A DNA stretch of 64,000 nucleotides. It comes from Coffea arabica (taxonomy: Eukaryota > Streptophyta > Magnoliopsida > Gentianales > Rubiaceae). The notes below the pieces were generated by a model. It was not told the origin of the DNA and searched no databases. It saw only the letters and a program-made list of their open reading frames with translations. A program made the translations under genes and the position numbers. The stretch's first letter is position 1, and each line of letters begins with the position of its first letter. The stretch spans positions 15,952,001 to 16,016,000 of the forward strand of contig NC_092312.1 in the NCBI RefSeq assembly GCF_036785885.1. The letters run 5' to 3'. Positions 11,601 to 22,957 of this stretch are shown here, piece after piece.

Positions 11601-14018
11601 CTCTGTTTGGATTGGCCTATTTTTCAAAAACTAGTTTTTCAAATACAATGCTATAGTAATACACAAACAAAAACAACTCCAAATCTATGAAAGTATATAC
11701 AAGGAGTAAAATTGTTGTGATTGTGTGTATTCACATGGTAAATTACATATAATTTAGATGTGTTAACAACTGCACAAAAAACATCGTTAATAATTTTAGA
11801 AGATTCACTTTATCTATTATCCATATTTTTAGTTCAGTATACAAATTCTATCTTTCTTATTTACCTCTTTGCCGAATTTATCCCATAGAATAGTCATTTC
11901 AAAAAAAAAAAATCCTGTTGTAGAGAAGGGGAGGTAAAGGATAACCATGAAAAGTTTTTGAGGGGGCAAGAATTATGAAACTCTGGATTTTTGGTTAAAC
12001 CCTGTGGTACAAATTAAAGGTTTTAAAAAATTTTGAGGGGTGGCTGCCTTCCCCACCCCCACCCCCCACCCCCGCACAAAAAAAAAAAGAAAGAAAATCC
12101 GTCTTTGATTTGTGCTCTGTTGCGAATGGATTGCATGTGACCCCACTTGACATAATGGTTGAACCTCAAAGTTGTTGTCAAGTATTATTTGTGAACATAA
12201 AAGCTATAAATATTGCAAATGTTTATGAGCGAAGGAGGCTTCCTTGTTTTCTAAATACTGTAGAGATGTCAAGTTTTATGCAAATGGCTTCAATGACCTT
12301 GGTTAGTGATGGAGTTATTAATTCCTACAACTTTCTCTTATTCATGTCATGCTACAGAAAATTTTTTCTTTGAACAATGTATAGATTTTGCTGTTTCTTT
12401 TTTGAGATAGTGGACATGATATCAAACTGATAAGTAAGATTTGCAAGAGTTTCCCCGGCAAATGCTTTGGGAGTTTAGTAAATGATATCGTTCTCCATGA
12501 TTTTTCAGGCAAAAGAAGATGGAGACAAGCCAGGGCTTGAGGCTATGTTGCAAAAGGTTCTGCAACTCTATGCTTCCCGGATCCTCTCTAAGCGTAGTTA
12601 TTCCACAAAAGGTACCTTTCTGTTAGTGAGTTTTGTTAGAATTATCAACTATAGTAATACGTGCTGTTTTTTGTTGCATAGCTTTTTAATTGTCTTTAGA
12701 TCATGGTTTGTTCATTTTAGGAAGTTCTCTATCATAGAACAAGGTAGGCCAGGAAAGAGCTGTCGCTTGCTATAAGTTGGAGTTTAATTAGGTAGTCACT
12801 GGCGGTTTGCTTTTTCAATGAAACCAAAGGTTAAGGTCTGTCAAGTTTCCACTAGTAATAAGTTATATATTACTGATCATGTAGCACTTATGTCAAAAAC
12901 TATTTGCATTAAGTTTGCAGTTCATGTTTGGACCCAAGCATCTTCTTTCTACTTTTTTTTGCTATAAAGAAAATACCATGCTTTATTATTCCTTGCTTCT
13001 GTTCCTTTGCAGGGAATGAGGTGTTAAGAGATGAGCAGTTCCTGGAAACAATAATTAAAGGTAAGTTTATCTTTAGTCTTCTAGCCTGGTGTACTTCTTT
13101 TCAAGCATGAGATTGAATAGGTTTGTGATGTAAATTTAACAATTAGACTTGCATTATTAGTCCACTCAATGGTTGGTGGAGCCTTCATGTACTCAACTTA
13201 ATTTTAATTGAGGTATTATGCATTTTCTCACTTTTGCCTGTGGAGATGAAGCTTCTTCAAAGCTGGAAGAATTGGAAAAGTTTGGATGATCAGCCATGCA
13301 GCAAAAGTGGCTGAGAGACAACTCTCATTTCTTAGGAATGATGAGTCGACCTTAAACAAGCTAATTTTCCTTCATGATGCTCACTACATACCTTGGAAAA
13401 GGGGGAAGAAAGGGAAACAAGGGAAATAGAAAAGGAAAGTGCATAGAAGTTTAAGTGTTGCGTAGTGAATTGCTTTTCTTTCTTCAATCCTTTTTGTGCC
13501 AAACGATGGTGTGTGCTTGCCGCTGTGTATCTGATTGTAATCTGGTTGCATTTCACTCCTTATTTGTACTTCTCAATTTAATAAGAAACTTTTAGCCTTC
13601 TCAAGGTTTAACTTCCTAGTTCACAGAGTTTTCTTTCCTCATTTTATTGCTTATTCTGGGATAGTTGTCGAAGGATGAAAACTGACCTGCTTGTACTGAT
13701 GCAGCTCCAGAGGGAGAATGGAATAAGATGTTGATTGATGGTATGAAGGGGAAATTTCACCAGAGGAACTGGACAATGTTATTAAGAAACGAATTGAAAG
13801 GACGTTGATTCGAACAGTAGGCTAACGTTTCCATTTCTTCTTTTATTTGAAGTTCTTTTTCACTGTTAGTGAATTTGGCGTGCTCTCTCTCTCTCTCTCT
13901 CACATATTGATCTCTCTATTACTAGGAAGCGGGCTCTTACCAGCAGCGAGTTCTTGTTGAGTACCTGAAAGGCATTCAATCAAGATCAGATGAGATTGTA
14001 CAATTACTCCAAGGATAG
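8609..14018 (+). CDS. Conserved plastid-type protein of unknown function, frameshifted
   Basis: Eleven exons: 8609-8680, 8812-8894, 9183-9288, 10142-10240, 10334-10399, 10506-10622, 10883-10957, 12509-12611, 13013-13060, 13705-13816 and 13926-14018. About 324 residues would result if exon 10 were in frame. The first 60 residues are Ser/Arg-rich and poor in acid, like a chloroplast transit peptide. The body is helical, with segments such as LVAENILAFNESFWIRLAAR, EIPWPPRDPET and GLEAMLQKVLQLYASR, which I recall as conserved in land plants without a defined function. Two defects are visible. One base is missing near 13748, so the frame runs to a TGA at 13806-13808, yet the other frame continues the expected EISPEELDNVIKKRIERTLI into the last exon. 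The exon 4 donor reads AAA|GCATGG instead of GT. It may be a young pseudogene, an allele or an assembly error. Confidence 0.8.
11597..11690. repeat. Short MITE-like fragment in intron 7
   Basis: It begins CTCTGTTTGGATTGGCC and ends with CAACTCCAAATC, which reads GATTTGGAGTTG on the other strand. It resembles the GTTTGGATTGC-ended elements found elsewhere in the window, but the terminal repeat is short and imperfect. It lies in the 1.55-kb intron 10958-12508, which also carries C-rich and A-rich runs at 12047-12090. Confidence 0.35.
13746..13752 (+). other. One-base frameshift site in exon 10
   Basis: Upstream, the exon reads APEGEWNKMLIDGMK in the frame set by exon 9. From 13751 the sequence makes sense only in the frame two bases further on, and that frame enters exon 11 in correct phase. 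The exon is 112 nt where 113 would keep phase. The break falls in a run of four G, a common site for real indels and for sequencing error. Confidence 0.85.
13882..13901. repeat. CT microsatellite in intron 10
   Basis: A CT run of about nine units, 25 bp upstream of the acceptor of the last exon of the preceding gene model, where it doubles as part of the polypyrimidine-rich intron end. Confidence 0.85.
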
Positions 14019-15778
14019 ACTAGACAAAGCATTAGCAATCAAAAATGGTGTGAGGGCGTTGATTTACTGCAAAAGGTTATTGCCATGCTCTGGATTCGAC
14101 GGATACAAAATACACGTGGAATAGGATCGGTTCGGAATACAGTTTATTTGGGCATCAGAGATGTAATCAGTATGAAGACCTCGTTACAGCTCCGTGCACA
14201 AACTGCAATATACTACTACGGACGTAGACGTAACTCGTTTTATCCCTTTCACCAATCCGCCCTCTTAACCTGCAAGAAACCACAGTGCATTCGGGTTCTG
14301 GTTTGGGCCAAGGTTAATGGTGCTTACTGTTTACAGTTTACTGGACTGCCTTGGATGCATTGACCAACTTAGCAAACTGTTTCGATGGGGGAGGGAACCC
14401 AAAAAAAAAAAAAAAGAGTGAGAGGGAAAGGAAATTTTTTATGACAAAATGTATGGTTGACTAGTTTCTCATCATGTTTTTAATCCTCTTCTTATTTTAA
14501 AACTAGAAGTGATTATTAGTAAAACTGTATAAAAGTGTAAAAGTCCCCCAAAGTATTAGAAGTTTGATAATTCTCGTAAGGTTATGCCTTTATTGTGTTT
14601 TCCGGCTAACTTTGACAAGTATTTCAATGGTGGATGAGGAATTTATACGTAACTAAAGGTAATACGTGTTTGACAAGCATTTGCATTACAATAATTTTTT
14701 CTTCTTTTCTTTTATGAGTCTATTACTTTTATTTTTATTGAACCATTTTTAATATTAACTTACACAAAACCAATGACAGATATTTGTATGAAAAAGTTAT
14801 TATGATTGCACGTCTATCTTGAAAACTACTAAAATTTTAATTTTAGAGACTTGAAATTTAGTGTATGGATTTAACCCCTCCATTTATTGATTCTTCAGCG
14901 ATTAATTTAAATTTTGAAATAGATGAAAGACTAAGGATTAATGTTTGGAAGATGGGCTCCTTAGGTATTTGGCAAAATGAAAAGATCATGAACAAAAAAG
15001 TTTTTTTTTAAGAAAGAATAACAATTTCTTGTGAGATTGAAACTATCTAAGCCCCATTTGGATTGCGGTGCTTTTAGTAAAAAAAGAATTTTTATATGCT
15101 AAAAATACTTCTAAAGTGTTTGGTGAACATTATTTTATAAAATTAGGAGGAGAGCTTTGGTGTTAAAAGCACTTTTAACAAAAACTCAAATTTGGTGCAT
15201 TTAAAGTAACTTTTATGATTTAAAAAATAAAATATCAAATTTAATCATTTTATTCTATATTATAAATCAAATAAAGAGATAAACACTTTAAAAAATTTTT
15301 AAATTATACATTATTCAGTATAATAAGTACTTATTGAATTATATATCTAAAAAATATATTTAAAAACATTTAAATAATTAATAAATATTTTTATTAAAAA
15401 TTTTATTTACAAAATATTTTTCAATAAACTATGGCAACCCGAATTGCGCCTCTAGTCTCCCACTGTAGGCTACAACTTGAAAGTGGGAAAAGTTTCTTGC
15501 GAGAAACGGCAGGCCCTCCACCACTCCACGTACTATAAACCAATGGCTGTTGAACAACACGCTTCTGGGCCAATACTCATTTCTGAGCGCCACGTGGACT
15601 CTTGCAGTTATCTCGGCCGTTCAAGATTAGTAGCAGGGCGGGGGAAGGGTCTCTCCATATTGTTAAGAACCCAAAAGTGTGTTGATTTCGATTTGCGTCT
15701 TCCAATTGCGGTGGTGAACATAAAGAAAGTCGCACCCTCGACTCTACCGCCCTGCCCTGCCACTTGAAAATAGCAAAA
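14019..15778. other. Intergenic; probable 3' UTR, then AT-rich repeat
   Basis: The first few hundred bases should be the 3' UTR of the 11-exon gene. A 92-codon open frame at 14085-14363 has no support as a gene. The interval 15052-15444 looks like an inverted-repeat element. The remainder up to 15778 would be the promoter and leader of the acidic-protein gene. Confidence 0.5.
15052..15444. repeat. MITE-like element, GTTTGGATTGC family
   Basis: The left end GCCCCATTTGGATTGCGG and the right end, read on the opposite strand as GGCGCAATTCGGGTTGCC, form an imperfect inverted repeat around about 390 bp of very AT-rich DNA. The ends match the general pattern of other short elements in this window. 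Boundaries are approximate. Confidence 0.45.
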
Positions 15779-16378
15779 ATGTTGAGAATCCTAAGCCGGG
15801 AGAGAAAAACCTCCACCGCAACAATGGTTGTCGCCGGGTCTACCCCTTCTGAATCAGTTGACGAGTACGCCGTCGTTGTGGATGATTTGTCCGAGGCGTG
15901 GGAGTTCGTCAACGCAACCTCATCCGACGATGATGAAGAGGACTTGGATGATTTCTCCTTCAGCGAAGAAGAAGAAGAAGACGCCACGCCCCGTGAGGTC
16001 TCCTCTGGGCCCAGCAAAGAAGAGGGACCACTCGAGTTGGGATCCCCATCTTCTGACATCTCCATGGATTCCTTCTCGGCCCAACTCCATCTTAATCACG
16101 ATGATGGTCGTGGTGTTGACGACGGCGATGTTGGCGATGAGTATGACAATTATAAGAACGATGATGATGGCGATGACTATGATGATGGGTATGATTTGGA
16201 TGACGAATTGGTGCCGTGGGGATTGAGTGATAAGTTCGGGGGGAGACAGAGGATACGGAAGTTGGGGAAAAGGGTTGGTCCAAAGTTGAACAAGGCCAAG
16301 AGGTTAGCCTATCGTTACAATCGCCCAGGCTGTGTTCATGGCAAGCATGGCTTTGGGGTGCAGCACTGTTACATTTAG
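15779..16378 (+). CDS. Acidic plant protein of unknown function
   Basis: A single uninterrupted frame of 199 residues from the ATG at 15779. An earlier in-frame TTG at 15764 is unlikely to be used in a nuclear gene. The N-terminus is short and basic (MLRILSRERK). The middle is very rich in Asp and Glu, including runs around residues 45-62 and a second Asp/Gly/Tyr-rich stretch around 105-140. The C-terminal 60 residues are basic and look the most constrained: a DDELVPWGLSDKFG motif, an RIRKLGKR cluster and a Gly/His/Cys tail (PGCVHGKHGFG). The switch from acidic to basic suggests a nuclear or nucleic-acid-associated protein, but that is inference. I believe similar proteins exist in other plants but cannot name a family. 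The opposite strand also carries a long open frame (16065-15577), which I treat as a shadow. Confidence 0.75.
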   Translation: MLRILSRERKTSTATMVVAGSTPSESVDEYAVVVDDLSEAWEFVNATSSDDDEEDLDDFSFSEEEEEDATPREVSSGPSKEEGPLELGSPSSDISMDSFSAQLHLNHDDGRGVDDGDVGDEYDNYKNDDDGDDYDDGYDLDDELVPWGLSDKFGGRQRIRKLGKRVGPKLNKAKRLAYRYNRPGCVHGKHGFGVQHCYI

Positions 16379-18526
16379 TAAATACATGTATATTTGCTCC
16401 TATCTATGATTTATGGAGGTAATTTGACTGCAGATATGTTTGGGGTGGGATGATTGTTTATCTGACTCTGTAAATAAGTAGGACCGGTTGGACTGCTTTC
16501 ATTTCTGCTGGTGTTTATTAAACTTTCTTATCTTTTACTTAAACTTATGTGGCCGTCTGGATTTTATGATTGTAGGCATGATTATTTTAATGTATTGTAA
16601 TTATGAGATGTGGGCTGCAAAAGAGGTTTTAATTGAATGGTTTGTGAAACTGTATTGGTCAGTGGGACTATGGGAGGGCTTCTAGGTACAACCTTCGTCT
16701 TTTTTTTTTTTTTTTTGTAATTAAAATTTAATGCAATATGTCTGTATTCTTAGTGGCACGGTAGTTGGTCTTCCAGATTCCAGATTGCTCAGACTGGAGA
16801 GGTATGGAGATCTCGACGCTCTTGTTTCCAAGCTAGGGAATCATGCCGTTCTATGTAGTTCTCTTTTGCTTTGGAATTATGTTCTAGGTCTAGGCAGCTC
16901 TTACTTTTGTGTTATGTGTGAGACATACAGAAGTAGGACTGGTGTAGGTCTACAAGATTTTCAAAAACCCGAAGGCGAAAAGTATTTGAGGAAGGTATAT
17001 TGGTCTTGCAATTAGCAGATTTGGGTATAGGGTTTAACAGGCTCTGCATATGCATGCTAGATCTTCCAGGTTGAAACCGCTGATTTAATTCTCTGGGGTA
17101 TGGCATTAATTCTTTAAACTGAGACAGAAAGAGAAAAGAACCTAGTTAGCTGATGAGAAGGTATCTGAAGGTTAATAATCATTGTTTTGGCAAGCCCATT
17201 GGTCCTTCCTAAGTGCTCTTTTATTAGTTTATCTCTTTTGGTTCCTACTTCCTTCAAATACAGCACCAAGTAGGTGAACCATCATGTTGTTTTTAAACAC
17301 AGGGCTCCGTATTTGCTTACGGAATTTAGGAGAGACGATGATTTCTAATATGTGTTAAGACAAAATTGGACAGATAATGCTACGCTAGAAGTCTAACTCT
17401 TTGGCCCCTCCGTCGGTAGTGGGTAGAGTGTAGTTTCCTGAGTTACATACCTCCTTTTGCAGCAGTAGACTTGTGGTTGTGGATACTGGTGGTGCTACTG
17501 CTGCTTAAGCTTTTGGTTGAGTTCGACTGGATATCAGTGAAATTGCAACGTCTAAATGGAGGGACCATGTATGGATGTGAAGAACTTGGTGGTCAGCTCT
17601 TAAACGTTTTTTTCTGAGTTCTTGTTGAGGTGCCTTGGACAATTACTCAGGTCTCGTGTGCTTTCTGCACTGCTCTAAATAACAAGTAGATATGTTCTCC
17701 TCTCCTTTGGTGAGTATCTCTTGCGGTGGGATTTTTTAAGACAGACTTGACTGATTTGCTTGTATCATGTGGATTAATAAAGAAAAAGCTAACCGGATTT
17801 GAAAGTTTAATTAAGGACTTGTTTTAGGATTGTAATGAAAGAATTTAGCCAAGATACTGAAGACGGTTTTTCTGAGTTTAAGAGATATCATATGCTCTGC
17901 TTGGATGAGGGAATTGATACCATAAGATGGGCTGCGAGGTTCTCTCTCCTCCTTCCAGCTGCTCGGCGGATGCTGCTTAAACCGTTCAACCCATCAAGGA
18001 AACGGAGTAATTATGTACCAGTTTTTGGCTGGTAATGAGGAAGATGTTTCTTTGAAATTGTCTAATGGAGTGGAAGGCGTTATGGTTATACCTGCTGGCT
18101 GCTTCGTATTTGTTAGAGGACAATTTCCTGTGACTCAGAATCAAAGAGGCTGTCTAATGCAGTGGAAGAAGTTAGAGGCACATGAACATCTGTTAGATAC
18201 TTCATCTTTCTTGAGGATAATTCTCGCCTCAGAATGAAAGAGAAAATTCCGGTGCGCCAAACCAAGTTCCAGTGGCCTGTCTATTAAATGAATTAGTCGG
18301 TGTCCAGTTCTCGCTCCTACTCCTCTGCGTAAAATTTGGTCATTCGAGAGGTTATATTCTTCTCCAAAAGTGTTATGGGATAAATTTCCGAAGTGATTTA
18401 TGGAAATGTGTTCAAATTTTCCAACTGGTTATATGCCCAAGTAACAAATCCGGACGCATATAATTCCCCAACTCCCATGCCCACGAAGTCATCCCAGTTT
18501 GTAATTTTTTTTCCTTTGCAATCAAA

Positions 18527-18703
18527 GAGCCCCGTTTGGATTTGTATTTTCTGGAAAGTTTTTAGAAAAAAAAATAGTATGGTACTTTTTTATTATATGA
18601 TGTGTATGAGATAAAAAGATAAATAGAAATTGTATTAAAGGAATACTCGCAAAAAATATAAAAACTTTCTCTAGAAAATGACAATTCAAATAAGGTCAAA
18701 GTC
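18527..18703. repeat. MITE, GTTTGGATTGC family
   Basis: The left end GAGCCCCGTTTGGATTTG and the right end, read on the opposite strand as TTGACCTTATTTGAATTG, are both followed by TTTTCTnGAnAAAGTTTTTA, giving a terminal inverted repeat of about 40 bp around about 100 bp of AT-rich DNA. Confidence 0.65.
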
Positions 18704-18742
18704 ATTGGGCTTGGAAGGTTAGAAACAAGTTTAAAAAATCAA

Positions 18743-19812
18743 ATTATTATCACTTTACCCCCTTAAATTATATCATTATTGTCAGTTTATTCCTTAACGT
18801 TATCTTTTAGTCACTGCACCCCCATAAGTAATTCAACTCAACATATTAATAAATTTTGGACAAAAATATCCCTTTATTCTATAGCATTACTACATTGTTA
18901 TTATTACTTTATTTCTTTAAATTATAGTGATATAATCGCTTTAATTCCTAAGATTATTTTCTAGGCATGACTTTATTTCTAACATTATTTCCAACAACTT
19001 TTTTTTAACATAATTTTTGAAAATCGCTTTAATTCCTAACATTATTTTCGCTTTAATTCCCTTATATATATAATTAAAAATAAAAAAGTTGAAATGATTA
19101 TTTTTCTTTTTTTTTTCACTTTAAGAGATTCAAAAATACAAAAATAAAAAAAATTTCAAATTTCTTTTTTCACACTTATTAATATTAAGAAAAGAAAAAG
19201 AGAAAGAAAAAAAGAAACAGAAAATTAGATTTTACAAAAAAAAAAAAAAAGTCTTACATTATCGTATTAATTTAAGGTTGTTGGAATTATGATTGAAATT
19301 TGGTGGTAAATAATAAAGTGAAATAATTTTAAAATAATAAACGTATTTAATTCTTTTTTATTTGTATTTCTTAAAAAAAGGAATTGAGTTATCTCCCCCC
19401 GCCTCCCCATCTTTCTATTTTTTAATATTAATAAAATTGGCAAGAAGAAAGAGATTAATATTTTGACTTTTTTTCTTGATACTAAAGAGGAAAAGAGCCA
19501 CTCTAAATTTTTTATTATTTTTGTTGTACAAAAAGGAGGGTACTTTTTTTTAAAAGTTTTTTAACTTATTAAGTTGGTTTAATGGTGGAATAAATAGCCT
19601 AAAAAATAAATCTATGGGGTAAATTGATAATGAGGTTATAGTTTATGGGGGTAAAGTGATAATAACTTTAAGGGTTAAACTTGTCTTTTCACTTTAATTA
19701 ACAAAACTCCGTTAAGTTTGACCCTTAGTTTTGAGTGTAAAATAACTAAAAGATAACGTTAAGGGGGAAATTGATAGTGTCACCAAATGTTAAAGGGATA
19801 AAATAATAATAA
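18743..19812. mobile_element. 1.07-kb inverted-repeat (foldback) element
   Basis: The left arm contains CACTTTACCCCCTTAAAT and later CCTTAACGTTATCTTTTAG. The right arm, read on the opposite strand, contains TTTTATCCCTTTAACATT and CCTTAACGTTATCTTTTAG at matching spacing. The arms extend at least 70 bp and probably further, since the interior right side also carries GGGGGTAAAGTGATAA. There is no coding capacity. It is a non-autonomous class II or foldback element. Exact ends and target duplication were not resolved. Confidence 0.7.
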
Positions 19813-20112
19813 CCCAAAAAAAGAGAGAGAGAGAGAATTCTTTCTAAAGCATTTTTATGATCTTTATCCTGACGCAATAAACTTACCATTCGCATTGAAG
19901 TTGTAGTTCATTTTCTACCAACTGATTTTGCTCGTTGCTGATTTTAATTAGTTCGTTGAAAATTAGTCGAGTTCAATTGAATAGCTTGTAAGCATATTTG
20001 ATCAAAAACTCTATCAACATGAATGCAAGTAGTTGGAGCTACTTCATGAACTCGAGTTCGAATCTAACATGTGAAACTCAAAAGCTTATTGAGTTCAATC
20101 TCTTCCGAGTTT

Positions 20113-20153
<41 letters not shown>
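20113..20153. repeat. CA/TA microsatellite
   Basis: A short CA run passes into about 16 TA units. The surrounding DNA (19.9-20.4 kb) is rich in CTCGAGTTCGA-type phrases, a common signature of old plant repeats. Confidence 0.9.
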
Positions 20154-20156
<3 letters not shown>

Positions 20157-20602
20157 TTTTTTGAAAATTTTTATTTATTAGTATAAAAATTTTTATTTTG
20201 TCCCTTATTTAAAATTTTATAAATTATAAATTTATATTTATTATACTCGATTAGGCTCGACTGACTTCAAATTAAACTCAATTTGACTCAATTTGCATGA
20301 ATTCGAGTAATGCATAACAAAATTGAATTCGAATTTAAACTCAACCTTTTAAGGGCTCGAAATGCTTGAACTTGAATTCGAGTTCAAGCTTTTTTAACTC
20401 AGAGTCACGCTCGTGTAGTGTATTGAGCTCGTTTAGATTCAATTACACAGTGCTTAACATAATGTCATGTTGCAGGGCCTAAAGCAAAAGGAATCCTTTC
20501 GGCGGCCAAATATGGGTCAATTCGGCACCTTATTTTCTTTGACCGTGTTCGTTTTCCGAGAAAAACTGAGACTGAATTCCCTTTTTCGCCAAAAACAAAG
20601 AA

Positions 20603-21557
20603 GGGATAATTTCATAAATCTCCTCTGAAGTTTTTAATAATTTCATTAGTCTCCTTTGAAGTTTACAAAATAACACTAACTTCCCCTATAGTGTCTTATT
20701 GAAGGAAAATTACTCACATGCCCTAATATATTATGCTTTATTGGAAATTAATCTCTAGTAATTAAGTAATTGGGGCACTAATTAATTGAAAGTAACTAAT
20801 TAATGAAAATAGTTGTTGAAATTTTTTTTAATGATGAATAATAACTGGCAATTACAAAATAATGCTAATTGATATACCAAATATTTGTTCACTCTTAGAA
20901 ATTGATACACCAAATTAAAACACTAAACAGCAATTTATTTGGATTTTTTGTACTCTAAAAAATCTTCACAATTGTTTTGCGATTACACTCGCAATATTCA
21001 TTCTTGATGCTAAAGTATGCGGGTGAATTTTACGATTTCCTCCTATAGCTTGACGGGGCTATAATTTCGACACCTATACTTCACTTTCAGCTTGTAAAAT
21101 CCACACAAAATTACTATTTTTTCATCTCAAATTTTACTACTTCAAATGAAAGTGAGTTCTATCTTAATGCTTTTTGTTGTCTTTATATATGAAATGGTAA
21201 AGACTTGAAAAAATAGTCGTTATAATGCAATGCACTAGCCGTTGGTCCAACTTTGTAGAGAAAGTCAATTGTTACTTATTTTTTATTCTTTGTTATTTGT
21301 ATTTACTTTTCCTCACTTCTATTAATATATTTTTCACTCATTTACAATACAACTTGTACACAAGTATAAAGAGCATTTCTTGATTAAAAGTTTTATCTCC
21401 CTTCTCAAAGTACCCTTTTAATGGTTTTTTTTTTTATATTTGGATTGATTTTGTTACCAAAATCTTAATTTCAATGGAGGTTAGTGTAATTTTACAAACT
21501 GTAAAAGAAGTCAGTGAAATTATTGAAAACGTCAAGGGAGGTTTCTGAAATTATCCC
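20603..21557. mobile_element. 0.96-kb inverted-repeat element
   Basis: The left end is GGGATAATTTCATAAATCTC and the right end on the opposite strand is GGGATAATTTCAGAAACCTC. Both continue with TTTTnAATAATTTCA and then a shared ACACTAAC block about 65 bp further in. The arms are about 85 bp. The interior has no coding capacity. Both flanks end in an A-rich AAAGAA-like stretch that could include a target duplication, but low complexity prevents a firm call. Confidence 0.75.
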
Positions 21558-22145
21558 AAAAAAGAAGCACCTGTCCAGGAGTCTCTCTGCAGCGAGAGGC
21601 AGTGAATCTGAAAGCCTATTTAGCACCTCCCAAAAAAAAAAAAAAAAAAAACTACTAATGAAATTGGAAAGCTGTCGGTCTCCTGACCAGACTCGCTGCA
21701 TTTCAGGCGCGTTTCCTTCGTTCTTTGAAGGAGGGTAGGACCGTAGGAGGAGAAGTACCATTCTGGTCTGTGCTCTGAGATATGGAACATGTCGGCAAAT
21801 TGTCTTGAGATACGCATGGAGCCCCTATCACTGTCCAGTCCCCTATCACAGGTCAATTTTGCACAATACCACAATCAAAACAAAACGCAGTACGTAAAAA
21901 ATCTGCAACGAAAAATTATGGGATAGAAATGGCTAAACGAGGAGGAGATATGACTCTATATATTTTACCAGATGTAATGTAATTAAACATCTCTTACGTT
22001 ACAAGGGGAAATGATGGGTTCGTTTAGTGGCATGGCTTTTTAGCCTTCCTTCTATCAACGGATAAAAAGAAAAAAAAAAACATGCATACAAACATTCTAT
22101 CAGAAGTGTATATTGTTTGCAATTTTACTGGATGTTTTCCTATCT

Positions 22146-22296
22146 GGCTCCGTTTTGGTTGCTATTTTTAGAAGTTTTTGTAGAAAAAAATGTATTGTAG
22201 TAATTTGATATATGTGAGATAAGAAGGTGATTTCAAAATTTATTTATGAAAAACATAAAAATTTTTCTGCAAAACCACAATCCAAACAATCATGCC
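22146..22296. repeat. MITE, GTTTGGATTGC family
   Basis: The left end GGCTCCGTTTTGGTTGCTAT and the right end, read on the opposite strand as GCATGATTGTTTGGATTGTG, are followed on both sides by TTTTTGnAGAAAAA. About 150 bp, AT-rich interior. Confidence 0.6.
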
Positions 22297-22957
22297 TCGT
22301 TACAATCTCTAGTGAATATTTGTTGGGAACAATAAAGCATACAGAGATAAAAGCAATTTTTTATAATTTGACAAATATCTATATCTATATCTATACTATA
22401 TATATAAAGGGAGAGAAGAGAATTTGGTACAAACATTATATTGTCACTTTATTTACTTTCATTTTTACCCATATAGAAACTAATTTTACTTTAATTACTT
22501 ACATACATTTTGTCAAGATGACGACTTACAAGCATTTCTTGATTTAATATTTGAATATTTTTTTCAATGTAACCACTCCTAAGCAGTAACTACCAACATG
22601 ACAATCATTTTGTCAAAATAATTTAGAATATTAAATTTTGCTATAACAATAAAAATTTGTATAAAATTCATTCACCATAAATGTTATGCGTTTCTTTATT
22701 AACATACATTGAGTGAGTATGCGTTTATCACTAGTATACATCATAAGCATTAGATCCATGATAACTAATTTGAATTTGAATTTGAAATATAAATTATATA
22801 TATAACCCTCTGATGTATATACTATAAGATTAAACGAGAAGGATATATTTTATTAAGCAATTCTATCTCCCTATTATTTTTTTTATTTCGAAGTTTACTT
22901 GCTAATTAGTTCATTCAATCCCCTTTTCGCGAAACATAATAACGAAACAAATACTAA

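Noticed and set aside
15764-15778. Upstream TTG as start of the acidic protein
   Set aside because: A nuclear plant gene should start at ATG; the ATG at 15779 is the first in frame.
17835-18237. Open frames in the flank of the acidic-protein gene
   Set aside because: They overlap in different frames, carry no motif and look like 3' flanking DNA.
20040-20420. tRNA-like GTTCGAATC box in CTCGAGTTCGA-rich DNA
   Set aside because: No acceptor stem, D arm or anticodon arm could be folded around it; the words belong to a degenerate repeat.
21492-21874. Several overlapping open frames near 21.5-21.9 kb
   Set aside because: They overlap the right arm of an inverted-repeat element and a poly-A run; not gene-like.
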